Assembly (NCBI GenBank): GCA_018268315.1
Contig: JAFDWU010000008.1
Coordinates: forward strand, 1-64,000
Origin: Armatimonadota bacterium
Lineage (GTDB): Bacteria > Armatimonadota > Fimbriimonadia > Fimbriimonadales > Fimbriimonadaceae
DNA: 64,000 nt
Direction of reading: 5' to 3'
Shown here: positions 33,676 through 41,567 of the stretch, piece by piece
Position numbering within the stretch: position 1 is the first letter of the stretch
Layout: the number at the start of each line of letters is the position of its first letter
Notes under the pieces: model-generated
The model's input: only the letters and a program-made list of their open reading frames with translations
What the model was told of the DNA's origin: nothing
Databases searched by the model: none
Position numbers and translations under genes: made by a program

Positions 33676-34407
33676 GTGACCAGCTTCGGTCCAGTTGCGC
33701 CCTATTACGACGAACTGATGGCCGCGGTGCCCTACCGCATGTGGGTCAGCTATTACCTGCTTTTGCTTTCAGCCCAAAACATCAAGCCTGTTGATATCCT
33801 CGACGTTGCCTGCGGCACCGGCACAATGGCGGAAATGCTGCAGGACGAAGGCTTTCATGTTGAAGGCGTCGACCTTTCACCCGGCATGATCGAGGTCGCC
33901 CGCAAGAAAGCGCTTCAGCAGGGACGAGATTTACGTTTCGAAGTCGGCGATGCCGCCACCTTCGACATGGGGCGTACCTACAACGCGGTCTATTCCTTCT
34001 TCGACAGCCTGAACAACATCATTGACGAGGATCACTTCCGCGCCGCGCTCATCAATATCGGGCGGCACGTGGAATCGGGTGGCTCGTTCATCTTCGACCT
34101 GAACACCTCCTACGCCTTCGAGGCGGAGATGTTCGATCAGGAAGACATGAAGAAGAAGACCGAGCTGAAGTACAAGTGGAAAGGCGAGTACGACCCCTAC
34201 ACCGCCATCATCACCGTCCACATGCGCTTCTGGAGGCACGGCAAAGAGTTCGAAGAAGTGCACCAGCAGCGGGCGTATGCGCACGAGGAAGTGCTCGAAT
34301 GGCTTCAGGAAGCAGGCTTCCACAAGATTCGGGCGTATCACAGCTACACGCTGAACCCGCCCCGCTATCGCAGCGATCGCATCCACTACACCGCCATCAA
34401 GCGGTAG
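33676..34407 (+). CDS. Class I SAM-dependent methyltransferase
   Basis: A 243-residue Rossmann-fold methyltransferase. Motif I is ILDVACGTGTMAEML near residue 36, the acidic ribose-binding residue is the Asp of VEGVDLSPGMIEVA, and the adenine-region segment FEVGDAATFDM follows. The C-terminal part (KWKGEYDPYTAIITVHMRFW) resembles the small-molecule methyltransferases of the YqeM/CypM type. The substrate is unknown. The start is GTG with no Shine-Dalgarno. The stop codon directly abuts that of the convergent argS gene. Confidence 0.85.
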   Translation: MTSFGPVAPYYDELMAAVPYRMWVSYYLLLLSAQNIKPVDILDVACGTGTMAEMLQDEGFHVEGVDLSPGMIEVARKKALQQGRDLRFEVGDAATFDMGRTYNAVYSFFDSLNNIIDEDHFRAALINIGRHVESGGSFIFDLNTSYAFEAEMFDQEDMKKKTELKYKWKGEYDPYTAIITVHMRFWRHGKEFEEVHQQRAYAHEEVLEWLQEAGFHKIRAYHSYTLNPPRYRSDRIHYTAIKR

Positions 34408-36177
34408 CTACATCGTTTCTGGCGCGGAGATTCCCAGAAGCGCAAGGCCGGCTTGCAAACCAATTTGCGCGCAGCGGCAGACCGCCAGCCTCGCCTTGGT
34501 AAGTTCAAGATTGTCTGGGTTTATCACCCGACACGAATCGTAAAACGTGTGATACAGGCGGGCAAGCTCGGTGCAGTAGGTGGCAATTCGATGCACGCCG
34601 TAATCCACCCGGCACCGCTTCGCCTCAAAGGGGAGGTCGCAAATCTTGCGTATGAGCGCGAGTTCCTTCGGATCGGTGATGAGAGCGGGATCAAAGCCTT
34701 CCAGCGAATACCCCTCGGCGGCGGCTTTACGCAGCACGCCGCTGATTCGCGCATGGGCGTATTGCACATAGAACAGCGGGTTATCGTCGCCATGCTTCGC
34801 GGCAAGGTCGATGTCGAAATCTAGGTGCGTCTCGTGGGAGCGCATCAGATAGAACCAGCGAGCGGCATCGCGACCGGCTACCGTTTGCTGCTCCAGCGTT
34901 CCCTCGGGCGTGAATTTCTGGCCAAGCTCGGTGATGAGATCGCGAAGCTCGTAGATGTTGCCGTCGCGCTTGCGCATGGGAGCGGATTCGCCGTCCTTCA
35001 CGAAGCGCACGATTTGGTAGATCACGATCTCGAATCGCTCTTCGGTAAATCCAAGCGCGGCGCGCACCGCGTTCATTCGCGCAACGTAGCCGTGATGATC
35101 GGGCCCGAGGATGATCATCGACTTATCGTATTTGCGCGTATGGAGCTTGTCGTACATGTACGCGACATCGGCGGCGATATAGGCGGGGCGGCCATCGGAG
35201 CGGGTGAGGACTCGGTCCTTGTCGTCTCCAAAACGGGTTGCCCTTAGCCAAAGCGGCCCCGGCTCCTCTTCCTTGCGAACGACCTTCGATTCCTTGCCCT
35301 CGCGGACGATCTCTTCGCTGTATGGCTCTTTATCCGCCGCGCCGTTCTTGATCAGGGTCTGTAAAGCGACTTCTACTTCGCCACTATCGTGCAGAGACTG
35401 CTCGGAGAACCAGGTCGTGTACTGAATTCCGAAAGCGGCAAGGTCGCCGCGCTGCCGCTCGATCATCAGTTCCTGCGAAACGTTCTGGAACCAGCCCACG
35501 TTTTCATCGGTCTTGCCGTCACCGTATAGCTCGCGCAATTTGGCGGCGACATCCTGCACATAATCGCCCTTGTATCCCTTTTCTGGGAACGCCGAGGGCT
35601 TGCCCAGGGAATTGAGGTAGTAGTGGCGCACGGATTCGGCGAACAGGCGCATCTGCTCTGAATTCACGCCATCGTTGATGTAGTACTCGCGATCAACATC
35701 GTCGCCGGCGGCTTCCAGCACGCGGCTAAGTGCATCGCCATAGGCCGCGTTGCGGCCGGAGCCCACCGTGATGGGGCCGTTGGGATTTACGCTAACGAAC
35801 TCGATATTCACGCGCCGCCCAGTCTTCGTTACTCCATTGCTGGCTAGCCGCTCGGGGCCGCATTCCAAGACTGCTTTAGCAAAGGACGCAACCGCGTTGG
35901 CGGCAACCCGGATATTCACAAAACCTGGACCGGCCAGTTCCGCGGTCAGTGACCTTTCATTGGAAAGCGCGGCCAGAAGCATCTCGCCGATTTCGCGCGG
36001 AGGCTTGCCAACCTGCTTGGAGGCGACGAGTGCGAAGTTGCACGCAAAGTCGCCATGCTCAGGATTCTTGGTGTCCTGAAGCTCCACCAAATCCAGCAGG
36101 GTGGCGGGCCAGCCGTGCTCGGCTATGAGGCTCTGGACCGCCTTGGAAACAATAGAATTAATGAAATCGCGCAGCAA
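34408..36177 (-). CDS. argS: Arginyl-tRNA synthetase
   Basis: Charges tRNA-Arg with arginine; class I synthetase, 589 residues. The N-terminal tRNA-binding domain contains NPEHGDFACNFAL. The catalytic domain has SVNPNGPITVGSGRNAAYGD where HVGHxR is usual, so neither His of the HIGH signature is present. The KMSK loop is degenerate (APMRKRDGN). YVQYAHARISG and the DALR anticodon domain at the C-terminus (LYHTFYDSCRVI) are typical. The start appears to be a TTG. As the only argS visible and otherwise complete, it is probably active. Confidence 0.93.
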   Translation of the reverse strand: MLRDFINSIVSKAVQSLIAEHGWPATLLDLVELQDTKNPEHGDFACNFALVASKQVGKPPREIGEMLLAALSNERSLTAELAGPGFVNIRVAANAVASFAKAVLECGPERLASNGVTKTGRRVNIEFVSVNPNGPITVGSGRNAAYGDALSRVLEAAGDDVDREYYINDGVNSEQMRLFAESVRHYYLNSLGKPSAFPEKGYKGDYVQDVAAKLRELYGDGKTDENVGWFQNVSQELMIERQRGDLAAFGIQYTTWFSEQSLHDSGEVEVALQTLIKNGAADKEPYSEEIVREGKESKVVRKEEEPGPLWLRATRFGDDKDRVLTRSDGRPAYIAADVAYMYDKLHTRKYDKSMIILGPDHHGYVARMNAVRAALGFTEERFEIVIYQIVRFVKDGESAPMRKRDGNIYELRDLITELGQKFTPEGTLEQQTVAGRDAARWFYLMRSHETHLDFDIDLAAKHGDDNPLFYVQYAHARISGVLRKAAAEGYSLEGFDPALITDPKELALIRKICDLPFEAKRCRVDYGVHRIATYCTELARLYHTFYDSCRVINPDNLELTKARLAVCRCAQIGLQAGLALLGISAPETM

Positions 36178-36217
36178 GGCTCCAAATGTACCCAGCGGGG
36201 TAACCTTTCGGCCCGTG

Positions 36218-36775
36218 ATGCGAGTCCTGATTGCTGACGACGACCCGATAATTCGCCTTGATCTTAAGGAAATGCTTGAGAATCTGGGCTACAACGTCGT
36301 TGCCGAGGCAGGCGATGGCCAGCAGGCTGTCGACCTTGCCCGCACCTCTGATCCCGATGTTTGCATTCTCGATGTGAAGATGCCCAACAAGGACGGCATC
36401 GAGGCAGTGAATGAGATCTATGGCGAAGCGATTGCCCCCTGCATTCTGCTGACCGCTTACTCTGATAAGGAGCTGATTGAGAGGGCAATGGAAGCAGGCG
36501 TCTTCGCCTATCTCGTGAAGCCTTTTAAGCCGAGCGACTTGCCTCCGGCAATCGAGGTTGCCCGCAGCCGATTCGATCATCACCAGCGGCTTGAGAAGGA
36601 AGTTACATCGCTGAACGACCGCATCGAGGCGCGCAAGATCATCGAGAAGGCGAAAGGCAAGCTGATCGAAGAGCAGCGGCTGAGCGAAATCGAGGCTTAT
36701 CGCCACATCCAAGTCGAGTCGATGAACCGGCGGATGACGATGAAGGAAATCGCCGAAGAGATTCTGAACGGCTAA
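36218..36775 (+). CDS. Response regulator with ANTAR RNA-binding domain
   Basis: A 185-residue AmiR/NasT-type regulator. The receiver domain (residues 1-120) has the acidic pocket ADDDP, phospho-acceptor Asp in CILDVKMPNKDG, and the Lys in LVKPF. The C-terminal ANTAR domain (IIEKAKGKLIEEQRLSEIEA to MKEIAEEIL) binds two-hexaloop RNA leaders and prevents termination. No cognate kinase lies next to it. Known targets include nitrogen-source transporters. The ATG at 36218 opens exactly at the receiver; a GTG one codon upstream is possible. It is divergent from argS and overlaps the convergent gene by 4 bp. Confidence 0.92.
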   Translation: MRVLIADDDPIIRLDLKEMLENLGYNVVAEAGDGQQAVDLARTSDPDVCILDVKMPNKDGIEAVNEIYGEAIAPCILLTAYSDKELIERAMEAGVFAYLVKPFKPSDLPPAIEVARSRFDHHQRLEKEVTSLNDRIEARKIIEKAKGKLIEEQRLSEIEAYRHIQVESMNRRMTMKEIAEEILNG

Positions 36776-37365
36776 GAAGCTTCTGCCTCGTACGCCTTCA
36801 GGTGGATATCCACATCCACCATCTTCCGCGACTTCGGATTCTTTACGCGGCACGCGCTGTCAAGCTGCACAACAACTCCGCGGGCATCCACGATGAACGT
36901 CCCCTTGCTTGTTGCGCCACCGGGGACAGTTACTTCGAATCCGAACTCCTGGTGCTTCGGCCGCGTTATTGGCAACGGCACGACCTTGATGCCCTCTCGA
37001 GACGTGCTTGGGAAATCCATTAAGCCGTTCAATGCCATCAGCATCGGATTCCTGAGGTACGTCCCGATCACAAAATGGTCTAGCGGGAGCGTAACCCGTC
37101 CACCCCCCGAAGCACTAATTGGCGCGGCAAAGAATTTGCCTTCGGTTTCGGTGCCCAGTAGATTCCTGCGCTGCACGACGGTGACCGCCTCCGGTGTTAC
37201 CTCGTGAACGGAGAGGGCCACCTGCTCGATGTAGGTAACCGGCTTGCCTTCACCGCGCACGGTGGTTTTCTGCATCACCACCCAGCGTTCGCCTTCGCGA
37301 AGATGGACGACTGATCGATCGTTGCCCTGCAAGGCAACGCTCAGCCAGACTGCCAAAGCAATCAT
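36772..37365 (-). CDS. Exported protein of unknown function
   Basis: A 197-residue protein with a short hydrophobic start (MIALAVWLSVALQ) that looks like a signal peptide. The remainder is beta-rich, with alternating Val/Thr strands (VTPEAVTVVQRRNLL, EFGFEVTVPGGATSKGTFIV), resembling periplasmic lipid- or lipoprotein-binding barrels in pattern only. I do not recognise the family. Its ATG overlaps the stop of the upstream small gene (ATGA), so it belongs to the pyk transcript. Confidence 0.55.
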   Translation of the reverse strand: MIALAVWLSVALQGNDRSVVHLREGERWVVMQKTTVRGEGKPVTYIEQVALSVHEVTPEAVTVVQRRNLLGTETEGKFFAAPISASGGGRVTLPLDHFVIGTYLRNPMLMALNGLMDFPSTSREGIKVVPLPITRPKHQEFGFEVTVPGGATSKGTFIVDARGVVVQLDSACRVKNPKSRKMVDVDIHLKAYEAEAS

Positions 37366-37616
37366 TTGATCGGCTTTTCTCCCTGGCCCTTCATGCCCAT
37401 CTCGCGAGCACGGCGCTCTTGCTCCATCGGCTCGGAAAGCGAAGCTTTGCGCCGAGTGAGATCGGCGGCTTCGTGCTCTTCGCGCTTCATCTTCGCCGTC
37501 ATCTCATCCGCGCGGCGCTGCTCCTCTCGCGCCTTCTGCCAAGGCTTGAGAGTGAGGCCAAAGCCCACCGCAATGGCGACGAGCACAAACAGCACGCTCC
37601 AAATTCCCTTCTTCAT
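37362..37616 (-). CDS. Small single-pass membrane protein with a coiled coil
   Basis: An 84-residue protein. A hydrophobic segment GIWSVLFVLVAIAVGFGLTL at residues 4-23 is followed by a highly charged helix (REEQRRADEMTAKMKREEHE) that should form a coiled coil. The layout is like FtsL/DivIC-type or membrane-anchor proteins, but nothing specific identifies it. ATG 37616 is used; an in-frame TTG at 37628 overlapping the pyk stop would add four residues. It lies between pyk and the exported protein gene. Confidence 0.5.
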   Translation of the reverse strand: MKKGIWSVLFVLVAIAVGFGLTLKPWQKAREEQRRADEMTAKMKREEHEAADLTRRKASLSEPMEQERRAREMGMKGQGEKPIK

Positions 37617-37620
37617 CTCT

Positions 37621-39030
37621 TTATTCAACAGTCTGAATCATGATTAGATTCGTATTTCCCGCCCTTCCGGCAGGGGCTCCGGCGGTGAAGATCACCGTAT
37701 CACCCACTTTAAGACGTTTCTTACGGCAAAACGCTTGAATGGCATCGTGCGCGCTCTGGTCCGTATCTTTCGGCAGACCCACGATTACCGACTCAACGCC
37801 CCAGACAAGGGCAAGCTGCGCTTGCGTTCTTGAGTTTAATGTGGCACACAAAATAGGCTGCTTGGGGCGGAATTTGCTCACCAGGCGCGGGGTTTGGCCG
37901 GAGGTCGAGGTGGTGAGGATCGCCGCAGGCTTTAGAATCTGGGAAAGCTCGTTCACTGCGTGGGCGATCGCCTCAGTGTGACCAGGAGGGCCGCCACCCT
38001 TATCGGTGAGGCGGGAGAGAATGCGCTGGCGGTCGTAAATCTGCTCCGCGCGCTCGGCAATGCCGGACATCGTTCTTACGCAAAGGACCGGGTAATCGCC
38101 GGAAGCGGTTTCGCCGCTCAGCATCACCGCATCGGTGCCGTCAAGGATTGCATTGGCGACATCGGTGGCTTCGGCCCGAGTTGGGCGTGGCGAGTGGCAC
38201 ATGCTTTCGAGCATTTGAGTGGCGGTGATAACCGGCTTGCCGAGGGTAGTGGCCCGCTCAATGATTCGCTTCTGGATGATGGGCACATCCTCGATGGAAA
38301 CCTGCAAGCCCATGTCGCCGCGGGCGACCATCACCGCATCCGAGACCTTGATGATCTCGGTGATGGAATCCACCGCCTCCTTGGTCTCGATTTTCGCCAC
38401 AAGATGGACGGTTGGATCGAGCCGACTCGTGATGCGGCGCAATTCCAGCATGTCGGAGGGGCCGCGGACGTAGCTGAGCGCAAAGAAATCAACCCCCGCT
38501 TTTACGCCCTCCTGAATATCTTCAAGGTCTTTCGGGGTGATGCATGGCGCGGGGAACGATTTTCCGACGAGAGTAATTCCCTGATGGCTCTTTACTTCGC
38601 CCGCGCTGGCGGCTTTGGCTTCAAAATTCTTGCCGACCGCTTTGGTAATACGCAGTTCGACGTTGCCATCGCCGAGCAATAGCCTTGACCCAGTCGTGAG
38701 GGCGGCAATGATTTCCGGTTGTTCAACCCGAATGTCGACGCTGGATTCTGGCCCCACCATCAGCGTTTGGTTCGTTTTGATTTGCAGGATGCCGCCCGAT
38801 ACCTCCCCGATGCGGAACTTGGGGCCTTGGAGGTCGGCGAGTATCCCGACCGGGCTGATATCGCTACTGAGCTCTCGTATCCAACTAACCCACTGACGCC
38901 GGGCTTCCCAGTCTCCGTGGCTGCAGTTGATCCTCGCCACATTCATGCCAGCTTCAATCAGCGCGCGAATAGCCTCCTTGGTGGCCGAGGCCGGACCAAG
39001 CGTGCAAACAATCTTCGTGCGCCGTTTCAT
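37621..39030 (-). CDS. pyk: Pyruvate kinase
   Basis: Final ATP-forming step of glycolysis. The 469 residues contain the N-terminal signature RRTKIVCTLGPAS, the ILADLQGPKFRIG segment, the metal/substrate region VHLVAKIETKEAV, and MVARGDMGLQVSIEDVPIIQK, followed by TQMLESM and TDAVMLSGETASGDYP. The C-terminal regulatory domain is complete. It is the first gene of a three-gene minus-strand unit with two small membrane or exported proteins. Confidence 0.96.
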   Translation of the reverse strand: MKRRTKIVCTLGPASATKEAIRALIEAGMNVARINCSHGDWEARRQWVSWIRELSSDISPVGILADLQGPKFRIGEVSGGILQIKTNQTLMVGPESSVDIRVEQPEIIAALTTGSRLLLGDGNVELRITKAVGKNFEAKAASAGEVKSHQGITLVGKSFPAPCITPKDLEDIQEGVKAGVDFFALSYVRGPSDMLELRRITSRLDPTVHLVAKIETKEAVDSITEIIKVSDAVMVARGDMGLQVSIEDVPIIQKRIIERATTLGKPVITATQMLESMCHSPRPTRAEATDVANAILDGTDAVMLSGETASGDYPVLCVRTMSGIAERAEQIYDRQRILSRLTDKGGGPPGHTEAIAHAVNELSQILKPAAILTTSTSGQTPRLVSKFRPKQPILCATLNSRTQAQLALVWGVESVIVGLPKDTDQSAHDAIQAFCRKKRLKVGDTVIFTAGAPAGRAGNTNLIMIQTVE

Positions 39031-39136
39031 CAGTCGAGGGATAAGACGGATCGTGCCAACCTGGCGAACCTAGAATAGAGCGCAGAGCGAACATCCGGCC
39101 GTTTATGAGGGGTCTAAGACACTAAGGAGCATGAAA

Positions 39137-39388
39137 ATGAAAAACAAAACTATCTCAACTTCTGCCCTTCTCGTCCTCGTGGCGAGCACGTCCATTGCAG
39201 CCCATTCAGGGTCCTGGTTCGCTCGTCCGACACCACCGTTCCAGATGAGACCGGTGTCGGCACCACCGCGGGCTAGCAACTACTCGGTTGGGATTCAGCC
39301 GCCACACATCGTTCGCGGCCCGATCCCATTTCCTGTCGCTCAAAGACAGGCGATCTGGCCAATGAGGAAGGCCGGACCTGGTCATTAG
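39137..39388 (+). CDS. Short exported Pro-rich protein, PHIVRGP type
   Basis: An 83-residue protein with a signal peptide (KNKTISTSALLVLVASTSIAA). The mature part is rich in Pro and contains FQMRPVSAPP and PPHIVRGPIPFP. The same two motifs occur in the next gene, so the two are paralogues. AAGGAG lies 7 nt before ATG 39137, which I prefer to the ATG at 39131 that nearly touches it. No function is known to me. Confidence 0.6.
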   Translation: MKNKTISTSALLVLVASTSIAAHSGSWFARPTPPFQMRPVSAPPRASNYSVGIQPPHIVRGPIPFPVAQRQAIWPMRKAGPGH

Positions 39389-39448
39389 AGCGTCCTTCGC
39401 GTAGATTAGGTGCGTCGGGCGTCTAACTAAATTAAAGGAGTAAATTCT

Positions 39449-39835
39449 TTGAATTACCGTATCCTCTCAAATTCAGTCCTTCTCGCTTTTGTAACAACTG
39501 CCGTCTATGCGGCGCCACAAAAGCCCGAACCACCGCGGCCAGAGCCGCCTCATCGGATGAGACCGGTACCTGCGCCGCCCAAGGAAGGAGAGAAGAAGCC
39601 GGTAGTACGCCCCCCGCACATTGTGCGCGGACCGGTTCCCGCACCGCCTCGCGAGCACAAGAAAGTTGTCCACAAAAAGGTGGTTCACAAGAAGCACTTC
39701 ACGGTTCCAGACAAGAACCGTCAGCGACATCTGGATGAACTTCGCGGAGTGGAGCGGGCCAAACAGCACCAGCGCGACATGCAACGCAAAGCTTGGCTGA
39801 GGAAGCATCCGAAAGCCAAGCATCACCGTCGCTAA
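39449..39835 (+). CDS. Short exported basic protein, PHIVRGP type
   Basis: A 128-residue protein with a signal peptide (ILSNSVLLAFVTTAVYA) and a mature part that is Pro- then Lys/His-rich. It shares HRMRPVPAPP and PPHIVRGPVPAPP with the gene upstream. The tail (VVHKKVVHKKHF, KHPKAKHHRR) is strongly basic and could bind an acidic polymer or nucleic acid. The start is TTG, 8 nt after AAGGAG. A hairpin follows the stop. Confidence 0.6.
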   Translation: MNYRILSNSVLLAFVTTAVYAAPQKPEPPRPEPPHRMRPVPAPPKEGEKKPVVRPPHIVRGPVPAPPREHKKVVHKKVVHKKHFTVPDKNRQRHLDELRGVERAKQHQRDMQRKAWLRKHPKAKHHRR

Positions 39836-39865
39836 TCCCCCTTAGCGAAAGGTGGATGAACCCTG

Positions 39866-39890
39866 GAATCCCAGCCATCGGCTGGGATTC
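39866..39890 (+). terminator. Hairpin after the basic exported protein gene
   Basis: GAATCCCAGCC (39866-39876) pairs with GGCTGGGATTC (39880-39890) around a 3-nt loop, an 11-bp perfect stem. The T tract is weak (TCAATTT), so termination may be partial. Confidence 0.6.
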
Positions 39891-39929
39891 TCAATTTGAG
39901 GTAGGTCCAATGGCAGCCTACTGAACCTA

Positions 39930-39959
39930 TTGACAGGGGGGACGTCGGGACGGTTGTAT
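39930..39959 (+). promoter_or_regulatory. Sigma-70-type promoter candidate
   Basis: TTGACA (39930-39935), an 18-bp spacer and TTGTAT (39954-39959) lie 31 bp before the ATG of the Asp/Arg/His-rich exported protein. The -35 is consensus, the -10 is weaker. Confidence 0.45.
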
Positions 39960-39990
39960 CCGAAAGGATTAACCCAAACAGGAACGTGTC

Positions 39991-40407
39991 ATGAAGAACC
40001 TAACCCTCATTCTCAAGTGCAGCCTGGCCACCTCTATGCTCGCCGTAGCCGCCCTCAGCTCGGCAGATACCTATGGCAAGGTTGTGTTCGACGGCGGTCG
40101 CCTAGTCGAACTCAAAGTCGATCTCAACGGTCACCGCTCAAGACACAATTACGAGCCCGCCTGGAAGATCCGCGAACGCGAGCGAATCCTTCGCGAAGAA
40201 GAACGTGAACGCAAGTGGCACGAGCATCATCGCCGCGACGAGGATCGCGACTGGCGAGACCATCGCCGAGATGACCGCTACGACGATTGGCGCGAAGACC
40301 ATCGCCGGGATCACGACCGCGGTGACGACTGGCGGGATGATCACCGCCATGACGATAGGCGCGATAACCGCCGAGATGACGACCGGCATGACGATCATCG
40401 CCGCTAA
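39991..40407 (+). CDS. Exported Asp/Arg/His low-complexity protein
   Basis: A 138-residue protein. A signal peptide (LILKCSLATSMLAVAALSSA) is followed by about 30 ordinary residues, then a helix of Arg/Glu (KIRERERILREEERERKWHE). The last 65 residues consist almost only of Asp, Arg, His and a few Trp (WRDHRRDDRYDDWREDHRRD). The repeats are imperfect and made of DDxxDDHR-like units. Such a region may bind metal ions or remain disordered. It is followed by a strong terminator. No known family is recognised. Confidence 0.6.
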   Translation: MKNLTLILKCSLATSMLAVAALSSADTYGKVVFDGGRLVELKVDLNGHRSRHNYEPAWKIRERERILREEERERKWHEHHRRDEDRDWRDHRRDDRYDDWREDHRRDHDRGDDWRDDHRHDDRRDNRRDDDRHDDHRR

Positions 40408-40427
40408 GTCTTCAACGACCTAGCCCT

Positions 40428-40461
40428 GAAGCCCCTCGGTTCGCACCCACCGAGGGGCTTC
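40428..40461. terminator. Bidirectional intrinsic terminator
   Basis: GAAGCCCCTCGG (40428-40439) pairs with CCGAGGGGCTTC (40450-40461). The tract TTCTATT follows on the plus strand. The hairpin sits between the convergent Asp/Arg/His-rich gene and the VOC gene and can serve both. Confidence 0.8.
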
Positions 40462-40466
40462 TTCTA

Positions 40467-40814
40467 TTAGCGCACGAATTGGACGACGCCGACTTGATTC
40501 CCATCCAGATCAGTGAACGTCGCGGAAAACCCGACAGTGGGAACCTCGCTCTTCTCACTCACTACCTTGCTGCCGGCTTTCTTCGCCTTCTCCAAAGTTG
40601 CGTCAATATCCTCGACGTCGAACCAGACTGATGGCGATTTGCCGGGTGAAACCTGGGCAACCTTCGTCAGGCCACCGATGTGGTTCTCGCCCGAGCCGAA
40701 GACCACCATGCCTTCCGTAAACGCCCGGAAAGTCCAATCGAAGATCGATTGGAAAAACCCCTGTGATCGCACCAAATCAGTGCATTCAAACTCAATATGG
40801 CAAATGTTGTGCAT
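40467..40814 (-). CDS. VOC-family (glyoxalase-like) protein
   Basis: A 115-residue single vicinal-oxygen-chelate domain. ICHIEFECTDLVRSQGFFQ is the first beta-alpha unit, VWFDVEDIDATLEKAKKAGS the second, and FTDLDGNQVGVVQF the closing strands. Small VOC proteins include glyoxalases and resistance proteins; the metal ligands are not all evident. It lies 25 bp downstream of an AraC-type regulator gene and is probably cotranscribed. ATG 40814 is used; a TTG two codons upstream is possible. Confidence 0.78.
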   Translation of the reverse strand: MHNICHIEFECTDLVRSQGFFQSIFDWTFRAFTEGMVVFGSGENHIGGLTKVAQVSPGKSPSVWFDVEDIDATLEKAKKAGSKVVSEKSEVPTVGFSATFTDLDGNQVGVVQFVR

Positions 40815-40838
40815 GGGCAAGATGTTAATCTTTCCCAG

Positions 40839-41273
40839 CTAAGAACCCGTTAGCCGTTTGTCGGAATTCGCGACAACGTACTGGCTCGGCGTCATGCCAA
40901 AGCGCCGCTTGAAGGCGCGGCAGAACGTTCCTGAATCGCTGTAGCCCGCCGCATCGGCAGCGTCAGAAATCGTTTGACCCGCAAGCAGGGCAGAAGCCAC
41001 CCGCTCAAACCGTGAGCGTGTAATGAATGAGCTTGGGGTCTCGTGAAAAGTCTCGGTGAAGAGCTTGATGAAATGAGTTCGAGAAACCCCAACAAACCGC
41101 GCCGCTTTCTGCACTGCGGCCGCCTCCGTCCCGTGCTTTGCGAAATACTCCCGAGCCTGGGCAAGACACACGTAAATGTCCACCCGAGTGGACCAACGCT
41201 TTGCGGGTACCTGCATTGCGCCAAGCGCATGCGGGCACGGTTCTGGTCTTTCCACGCCTAAAGGATACGACAA
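40839..41273 (-). CDS. AraC-family transcriptional regulator
   Basis: A 144-residue protein that is essentially the AraC DNA-binding domain alone. The first helix-turn-helix is QKAARFVGVSRTHFIKLFTE, the second is ISDAADAAGYSDSGTFCRAF, ending in the family signature FKRRFGMTPSQYV. The N-terminal 35 residues have no sensing domain, and the exact start (TTG 41273 or a later codon) is uncertain. It probably controls the VOC gene downstream and perhaps itself. Confidence 0.82.
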   Translation of the reverse strand: MSYPLGVERPEPCPHALGAMQVPAKRWSTRVDIYVCLAQAREYFAKHGTEAAAVQKAARFVGVSRTHFIKLFTETFHETPSSFITRSRFERVASALLAGQTISDAADAAGYSDSGTFCRAFKRRFGMTPSQYVVANSDKRLTGS

Positions 41274-41429
41274 GCAATAAAGGTGTCAATAGTTCTTGAT
41301 GACCGGGAACTCTTTGCGAAAGCCAGGGGTATAACCCTTTTGGCCGCGCAGGCCACGGAGGAACAGTAGATGGACAGTAGTCCAAGTCACAGTTGCTCAG
41401 ATAACAAGAACCAAGTAAACGAAGCAAAT

Positions 41430-41535
41430 TGGAAGGCCACTCAGAGGGCTCTCTGGGGCGTGGTTCCAGGCTAAACGCCGCTGCGATTAACGCAAAGCGG
41501 CCCTAGCTGGAAACGTCCCGCTAGGGCTTTTTGTT
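41430..41535 (+). promoter_or_regulatory. Structured leader of the ABC transporter operon
   Basis: The 294-bp gap before the permease gene holds a string of hairpins. GGAA...CCAC with GTGG...TTCC arms (about 41431-41466) encloses CAGAG/CTCTG. GCCGCT (41477-41482) with AGCGGC (41496-41501) encloses TGCG/CGCA. The second stem shares bases 41500-41501 with the terminator that follows. Further upstream, TGGCC/GGCCA and TGGAC/GTCCA hairpins are visible. The layout suits transcription attenuation. It matches no riboswitch class I know; an ANTAR target is possible because an ANTAR protein is encoded at 36.2 kb, but clear A/G-containing hexaloops are not seen. Confidence 0.4.
41500..41535 (+). terminator. 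Intrinsic terminator in front of the ABC transporter gene
   Basis: GCCCTAGC (41500-41507) pairs with GCTAGGGC (41520-41527) around a 12-nt loop, followed by TTTTTGTT. It lies 33 bp before the permease ATG, so the operon must be transcribed through it or start after it. Confidence 0.75.
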
Positions 41536-41567
41536 GGCTCTCCCCGACCACTTAAACGGAGGGCGCG

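Noticed and set aside
40205-40400. CRISPR-like or other DNA repeat array
   Set aside because: The repetitive look comes from Asp/Arg/His codons in a signal-peptide protein; units are imperfect and there are no spacers.
41274-41567. Guanidine-I (ykkC), cobalamin, c-di-GMP or TPP riboswitch in the ABC leader
   Set aside because: Transporters of this type can be riboswitch-controlled, but the conserved core sequences of these classes are missing. ACGCAAAGC near 41490 recalls the c-di-GMP-I core by chance only.
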